A stretch of DNA of 64,000 nucleotides. Origin: Luidia sarsii (Eukaryota; Echinodermata; Asteroidea; Paxillosida; Luidiidae). Below, piece by piece: positions 56,520-64,000 of this stretch. Position 1 is the stretch's first letter, and each line of letters opens with the position of its first letter. The notes beneath the pieces were generated by a model. That model made no database searches, had not been told where the DNA came from, and saw nothing but the letters and a program-made list of their open reading frames with translations. The stretch covers positions 8,756,587-8,820,586 of the forward strand of contig OX465120.1 of assembly GCA_949987565.1 (NCBI GenBank), read 5' to 3'. The position numbers and the translations under genes were made by a program.

Positions 56520-56759
56520 CTGTGCACAGAGTGGATAGATACCACTCAACGTGTTAATTATCTTATTTCAGTCCAAATTGTCACGGTTGAAGACCGAGAG
56601 GCTTAGTGGTAACTACGTCTGGTTTTCTGATCACACGCGCTTCACTCTGAGATGCTCTACAGATTCGAATCCACCACACGACCTTGTATAGTGAAAGTGT
56701 GTGCACTAGAACGCAGGAATAAGGGCTGCGAATCCCAACTGAGATGGCAGTATTTTATC

Positions 56760-57095
56760 ACCTGGCAATCAGGCAAAGCACTGGTCACACAGTGCTTGTG
56801 ATAAGTTGGATTTAGCAAAGCCTAATTGAATCATATATTCATCCATATAAATCACCAGACAATCAGGCAAAGCACTGAACACACAGTGCTGACTATATGT
56901 CGAGTAGGAGAAACTCCGCAGTGAATTACAATCTCATCCACACATATAATCAGGCATTCAGGTAAAGCACTGAGCAAACAGTGCAAATGATACATTGAGT
57001 ATAGTAATCCTCTCATTGAATTACATTCTCACCTACACAGGTCACCAGACAATATTAGGCAAAGCACTGAGCACACAGCGTCAATGGTATATCGA
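56760..57095. repeat. Tandem SINE-tail units (gene B intron 8)
   Basis: Same four units as 10350-10710, with a small deletion in the third. Confidence 0.6.
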
Positions 57096-57148
57096 TTATA
57101 GCAGTCCTATCATTGGGTTATCATGTATCTTGTATACAAGGGTCTTAC

Positions 57149-57418
57149 CTTGGTATGATGGCTCGCACACAGTGAACAGCGCCGGGCCTGTTCTGCCTAC
57201 AGCTGGCACCCGAGTCAAAATTGCAGAGGGGGTGCTGGCTGAACCGTCCGGCATCGACAAGGGCCTGGGTCAGGGTGCAGGGACAGGGCTCCGTGACGTC
57301 CAGGTAGTTCTGGTCTGAGTAGCCGTATGCCTCCCATGCCCTGCACCAGCTGCCAGAGTCCTGGACGCGATAGAGCCAGTGTAGATTGTGGACATCACTC
57401 CAGAGACCAGGAAGGGTC
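57149..57418 (-). CDS. Gene B exon 8: AMOP domain
   Basis: 270 nt with the same AMOP cysteines. A CACAGTGAAC for CACAGTGCAC change near the 3' end alters one residue (CVRA context: VHCVRA to VHCVRA/FTVCE-type neighbour), otherwise unchanged. Confidence 0.88.
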
Positions 57419-57579
57419 CTACATCAGAGGCAAATATGAGATGTAGACACACCAATGAACACATGTAAACGGAGAGTAAGACAGTAGAGGTAAGATCCGT
57501 ACATCATGGCAAGAACTTGGTCAGAATTTCGCTGATAACTTTGCCACAGTGAATGCATGGACACAGATGGATGTACAGA

Positions 57580-58375
<796 letters not shown>

Positions 58376-58425
58376 GGGATGTCGATAGGCCGAGACTGAC
58401 AGACAGAGCACGAAAATATTCTTAC

Positions 58426-59266
58426 AGCTCATCACTTGAATGTTCGCTGTACAGTGACACTCGTATCACACCCACGGTGTACTCATCGTCACCATCCTGG
58501 CTGCGTGGGTAAAACGTGAACTGCCCTTCCTCGTACAAAGTTGCTGGCGCCTGGTCAGTGGTGTCATGGGCGTGGTCAGTGGTGTCATGGGCGTGGTCAG
58601 TGGTGTCATGGGCGTGATCGGTGCTGCTCAGGGGCTGGCCGGTACTGTTCAGGGTCGGTTGGTCGGTGCTGTTCGGGGGCTGGCCGGTACTGCTCGGGGG
58701 TTGGTCGGTGCTGTATGAGGGTTGGTCGGTGCTGTTCGGGGGCTGGTCGGTGCTGTACGGGGGCTGGTCGGTGCTGTATGAGGGTTGGTCGGTGCTGTTC
58801 GGGGGCTGGTCGGTACTGCTCGGGTGCTGGTCGGTACTGCTCGGGGGTTGGTCGGTGCTGTACGAGGGTTGGTCGGTACTGCTCGGGGGCTGGTCGGTAC
58901 TGCTCGGGGGCTGGTCGGTAGTGCTCGGGGGCTGGTCGGTACTGCTCGGGGGCTGGTCGGTACTGCTCGGGGGCTGGTCGGTGCTGTTCGGGGGCTGGTC
59001 GGTACTGCTCGGGGGCTGGTCGGTAGTGCTCGGGGGTTGGTCGGTGCTGTTCTGGGCTTGGGCGGCGCGTGTCGGACTGTAGACGTGCACCAGCCTCACT
59101 TCACCAGTGGCCGGGTCTTCCACATACGCGTAGACAGAGATGCGGACGTACTCGACGTAGGGCCGTAATACGTCCGTGTCCCAGGTAACTGTCAATGACT
59201 GCTGGACGTGCCAGTTGGCAGCGTCCATTCTGATCAACCCCGGGGCTGTTACATCCTCCACGTTCA
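58426..59266 (-). CDS. Gene B exon 7: strand-rich module with mucin-type VNTR
   Basis: 841 nt, 63 nt less than in gene A, that is three 21-nt units (20 instead of 23). The flanking unique parts encode the same protein. VNTR at about 58551-59052. Confidence 0.9.
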
Positions 59267-59533
59267 CTGTTTGAACAGACAATCAAAGTCGTGTAAACTG
59301 CCGATGCAACGGTAATATAAACGGCATGCTTGTTGAACCAATACCTCACAGAAAGTGAGGACGAATGGAGTTGAATATTTGAAAGATCACAGCCGACGCT
59401 ATTGGTACCTACAGGAACCGTCAAAGGTACCTACATCTCACACTTTGAGTATGGGACAACACTTAGAAGACGAATGGGGTATAAGAGTGGACAAGATGCA
59501 AGTCGATGATTGATATTGATATTGGGCACTCAC

Positions 59534-59779
59534 GGTAGGTATAGATGCCGGTGAAGTTGAAGGACTCCCCGCCGTTGGTGGAGACGGACAGGGGCAGTCG
59601 GCCCGTCTCAAAGACGGCAGGACTGACGCAGAGGGCCGAGCTGTCGCTGACGCTGCCCGCCACCCGCACGCCGGCAAAGTCGCACACGACCTCCGAGGTC
59701 TGGTCGAAGCAGGGGCCCGACAAATGGAGGACGTCACCACCCAGCATGGAGCCAGCCACGGGGTAGACGGCCAGAGAGC
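59534..59779 (-). CDS. Gene B exon 6: IPT/TIG-like module
   Basis: 246 nt; protein identical to gene A as far as I can see. Confidence 0.9.
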
Positions 59780-59949
59780 CTGAAGAGAGTCAGCATGTCG
59801 TACCGCAGTATAGATTTAAGTATGATCACGGTAAGGTCATTGGTTTGGGCGCTCGTTAATCAAACACGAGATTATCTGGACAACAAAAGCGTTTTGAGGA
59901 ATGCGAATCGCAAGAAATGTTACATTCTAAGAATGATTTCGTTGAACTG

Positions 59950-60655
59950 GGTATACGGGATGATCTGGTATGGGTTTCTATGGTATGGGTTTCTATGGGT
60001 ACAGGTTGACCTGGGTACAGGTAACCTTATTACTGATTGACCCGGGTATGGGTTGATCTGGGTACATGTTGTCGTGGGTGTGGGTATAGGCTGACATGGA
60101 CACTACGGACAGATTGACCTGGGTGTGGGTTGACCTTGGTATGGGTTGGCCTTGGTATCGGTTGGCCTTGGTATGGGTTGACCTGGGTATGGGTTGACCT
60201 GGTATGGGTTGACCTGTGTATAGGTTGACCTGGGTATGGGTTGACCTGGGTATGAGTTGACCTGGGTGCTGGTTGACCTGGGTACGGGTTAACCTGGGTA
60301 TTGGTTGACCTGGGTATGGGTTGGCCTGGGCATGGGATGACCTGGGTATGGGTTGACCTAGGTATGGGTTGGCCTGTGTATGGGTTGGCCTGGGTATGGG
60401 TTGGCCTGGGTATGTGATGGCCTGGGTATGGGTTGACCTGGGTATGAGTTGGCCTGGGTATGGGTTGGCCTTGGTATGGGTTGGCCTGGGTATGGGTTAA
60501 CCTGGGTATGGGTTGACCTGGGTATGGGTTGGCCTGGGCATGGGTTGACCTGGGTATGGGTTGGCCTGGGTATGGGTTGGCCTGGGTATGGGTTGGTCTG
60601 GTTATGGGTTGGCCTAGGTATGACGTGACCTGGGTATGGGTTGACCTAGGTTATC
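59950..60655. repeat. 16-bp minisatellite (gene B intron 5)
   Basis: Same unit and near-equal length as 13490-14195. Confidence 0.9.
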
Positions 60656-60672
60656 CATCACATGGTATGCAC

Positions 60673-60835
60673 CTTCCGTGTTGCAGCCAGAATCCACGAT
60701 ATCGCTATCGTCAATGCGGAACAGAAAACGGCCCAGCCTGCCAACGTTGGTGTCCATGTCAATGTCCACGATGGCATCGGTCCGGGATTCGGCAACGGCG
60801 AAGAACGTGACGCCATCACCAGCATTGAATCCGAC
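60673..60835 (-). CDS. Gene B exon 5: NIDO-to-IPT connector
   Basis: 163 nt; TNVGR for TNVDR. Confidence 0.9.
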
Positions 60836-60939
60836 CTGCAACCAAAATAAATCAGAACATTACATACCATGGCACATCATTTCACGCCCAATTTCACAGA
60901 GCCGCTTATGAACAAAGAAACCTTGCTCAAACACGATTG

Positions 60940-61170
60940 ACCATTCACTCAAACCATCCAAAACCCCTCAAAACCCATCCACCCACCCAAACCCACAAAT
61001 TCAACCAAATCCTGCCAAATCAACCCATCCACCCAACCCCAAACAAAACATCTCACCCATCCCATCCCATCCCATCAATTCACCCAAATCCACCCATAAC
61101 ACCCCATCCACCCATAATACCACCAACCCATAATTCCACCCACCCAGCCACTAATAATCCTACCTATCCA
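60940..61170. repeat. CCCATCCACCCA-type low-complexity DNA (gene B intron 4)
   Basis: Orthologue of 14480-14705. Confidence 0.8.
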
Positions 61171-61194
61171 AGTTGAGAATCGACATATTTGTTA

Positions 61195-61645
<451 letters not shown>

Positions 61646-62197
61646 ACCCACCATGCAAAGCCTTATTTAAGTATCAGCTCAATGTCACTTCATTCATGAT
61701 AATTATACAAATATGAAATATGAAATATGTAAGCCTGTATGTAAGGATATACTGCAAGTCTGCTTGTCCGTTTGCTTTCAGTTGAGCTCGTCCTCGGTCT
61801 CATTCAAAGCTAGACATGCCCCCCTCCTCAAGTCCACCCACAGCTGGCCTATCAGAAGTTGATATCGCCTGTCAGTCAAGAGCCCCAACTCGGCCTTATT
61901 CAACGCTACGGCACGCCCTCCTCCAGTCCACCAATAGATGGCCTAACAGGAGTCGCTATATCATCAGACAGTCAAGACAACAAGGACTACAAACAGTACA
62001 TAGTCCAGACTTGTGTTAGGAATACTGGAATGCTGGACCGCTTCACACAGTGAACGGACTTGGTTGCAAAGTAGGCTCTATTAGTGGTAGAACGAGTTGC
62101 AGGAAGCACTTCGAGTAGGACCAGATTAAAGGTGCCCACTAGCACGTATACAATCGAGTATTTACATGGCTAGATTTGACTCAAAGCTTTTGCTTAC

Positions 62198-62506
62198 GAT
62201 GTTATAGGCGGCACTGCCGGACCCAAAAAATGGCACCCTGTCCCATGTGGCGACGAACAGCCAAGTGGAGGAGAACCTCGCCTGGTCTATAAAAGTCCGT
62301 CTGATGACGCTGTCCGCTCGCTCGAACAGGAACTCGTTGGCGGGAATACGGTGGAGCTCGCGATAGGACACGTTGCCCATCGTGGAGCGGATGATTACGT
62401 CGGCCCAGAATACCGCCACCACTCGGCGGTCGCTGTCCAGTGGGAACGGGTCCGGTGTGTACTGCGACACGGCGATGAGGAATGATATCACGCCGTTTGT
62501 GTTCAC
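62198..62506 (-). CDS. Gene B exon 3: NIDO core
   Basis: 309 nt. Differences from gene A cluster early (LIAVSQYTPDPFPLDS for LIGVSTFTPNPFPLDG), with a few more (ADSVIRRTF, VPFFG). Confidence 0.92.
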
Positions 62507-64000
62507 CTGGAGGGGGTTAATGAATGGTTTGGTGTTGACGTCTATTCGCCTATTTGTATTGAATGTATATCGGATTGTATTGAATTAAGGGTCTCTCCAA
62601 TAAACACCATATAAAGGTATAACACAACATGGGTCGAGGTCAAAGAATAGCATCTATACGTTGTCTGATCCAACACATGCATGAAATAGCACAGCTGTGA
62701 AAATTCAGCTTAATCCGCCAACCGAGTCTCGAGAAAATAGTGAAAACCGCTTTATTTGTTCGCGAAAACGCAGCATTCAACGAATTGTTCCTAACAAAAC
62801 CCCGTTTAGATCTAAAGGGGGGACGTAAACGATTTGTTTACTTTTTTTCTAAATAAATACAGCATTTTAGGCAGAAACATTAATTTCAATGTACGGTTTT
62901 TACCATAACCATCTTAAAACTGTATAAGTTTCATGTAAATCTGACGAACAAAAACTGTTTTGCAATGTTACTAACAGTCGAACTGATTTTCACCCTCGTT
63001 CTTGGGTGTTTTCAGTGTTCATGCTAATGAAAAATGCAATATTCATGAGGAAATAACAGAAATGATCATGATCAAATCGACAGAAAGCCAATTGGTTGTG
63101 TAGAAAAGTTTCTGATAATCCCTGCAGACCTATCCCTAACCCTGGTGATTTACTGCCAAAATATATGTTTCGTAATCATTTAGTGAAGGGGTTTTTCGTC
63201 AGACCTAATCCAGAGGGATTGATTTTCAGTTTGAAAGTATTTTTTTTTTATGTTTTTCAAACTGTGGGTTCCTGACATGACCTTTAAATAGCGCAATCAT
63301 TTTTATAAGGATATTTTCAAACTAGTAAAAACGATGAAAAATTTCTGACTCCACTAAGAAAAAGAATCTCGCCAATATGTTTGTACACTTCATATCCCTA
63401 GATCACAGCAGAAAATGAGCTTGACAGAGATATTTATTGGAGAGATCTTTTAATAATGATAGTTGCTATAGCAGGAAAAAACACGATGGAAGGGGGAAGC
63501 CATCGTCTTTTTGCGTTACGCGTATGACACGCTAATCTTTTTTGTCTAAACTAAGGGTACATTTTCCGTCATGCGGTCGTAACAAAGAATTGAAAAGTTC
63601 CCTGTCCTTGTTTTCTCCTTACCAAGTCCGAACCCCCACTGAGCATGACCGAACAGACTGTGGTTACATGAATAATATCCAACATTATCAAACCTTACTT
63701 GTCAGAAGACATGCAATAGAATTCAAAGTCAAGCCGCACACTCAAACCACGCCGCAAACCTACGCTCCAACTACAGGCCCTTGTTGCTAGGCCAACGCTC
63801 GCTGCCTGACAATTACAAAGCGGTTTTCAAACCGCCTCATCACTCACACTCAAAAAAATGAACAATGAGCTAATAGAATGATAACTTTTATGAGATCGAA
63901 CTTGACCAGGAGACTGCCTTTGGGGTTCGGGATTTTTTTTCCTATTGAAATTGGGAGTCGAGGGACTGCGATTTGGCGCCTCCCGCGGCGTTAGGATGGA
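62507..64000. other. Gene B intron 2 (to window end)
   Basis: Near-identical to 16028-17521, including the dispersed repeat (about 62620-62810). Exon 2 is expected roughly 450 bases beyond the window. Confidence 0.7.

Overview
The window is animal nuclear DNA. Genes have many short exons with GT...AG introns and conserved phases. tRNA-derived SINEs, MITE-like inverted-repeat elements and minisatellites are abundant, and the gene families are metazoan (Mesh/SUSD2-like, SLC16-like). The style suggests an invertebrate, most likely a deuterostome such as an echinoderm, hemichordate or cephalochordate. I cannot fix the species from the sequence alone.

Layout. (1) 0.7-21.0 kb, minus strand: a nearly complete gene (gene A) for a secreted/type I membrane protein of the Mesh/SUSD2 architecture. 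Its order is signal peptide, NIDO, IPT-like module, a mucin-type S/T/P repeat, AMOP, VWD with a GDPH site, two sushi modules, TM helix. I could join 17 coding exons with consistent phases, plus a probable 5' UTR exon with a TATA box. The last tail exon lies off the left edge. (2) 21.1-27.1 kb: no recognisable gene; SINEs, a 60-bp tandem array and short repeats. (3) 27.2-33.8 kb, minus strand: an SLC16/monocarboxylate-transporter-like gene in five exons. Its last intron holds a 3.4-kb GCAGG pentamer array, and there is a frame break between exons 3 and 4. (4) 35.5-35.9 kb, minus strand: a possible first exon of a type II membrane protein. (5) 36.9-40.4 kb, plus strand: one uninterrupted GC-rich ORF of about 1156-1165 codons. 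It fuses a TPT/SLC35-type transporter, an extra TM helix, a GT32-like domain, a polysaccharide pyruvyl transferase domain and a second GT32-like domain. (6) 40.4-47.1 kb: MITEs, foldback elements with hammerhead-like cores, a perfect 41-bp palindrome and an inverted sushi-exon relic. (7) 47.1-64.0 kb, minus strand: gene B, a near-identical tandem copy of gene A (exons 3-18 in view). Its 5' exons lie off the right edge.

The most notable item is the fusion protein at 36.9-40.4 kb. In fission yeast, PEP transporters of the TPT family feed a Golgi pyruvyl transferase. Here a TPT transporter, a helix that would place the rest in the lumen, a pyruvyl transferase and two glycosyltransferase-like domains are in one chain. 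This suggests a self-contained glycan-pyruvylation machine in an animal. That function is inference. A second notable pattern is in the A/B pair: the sushi-exon boundary, including its splice donor, appears to have been amplified into intronic minisatellites. The two copies also differ in a coding mucin VNTR by exactly three 21-nt units.
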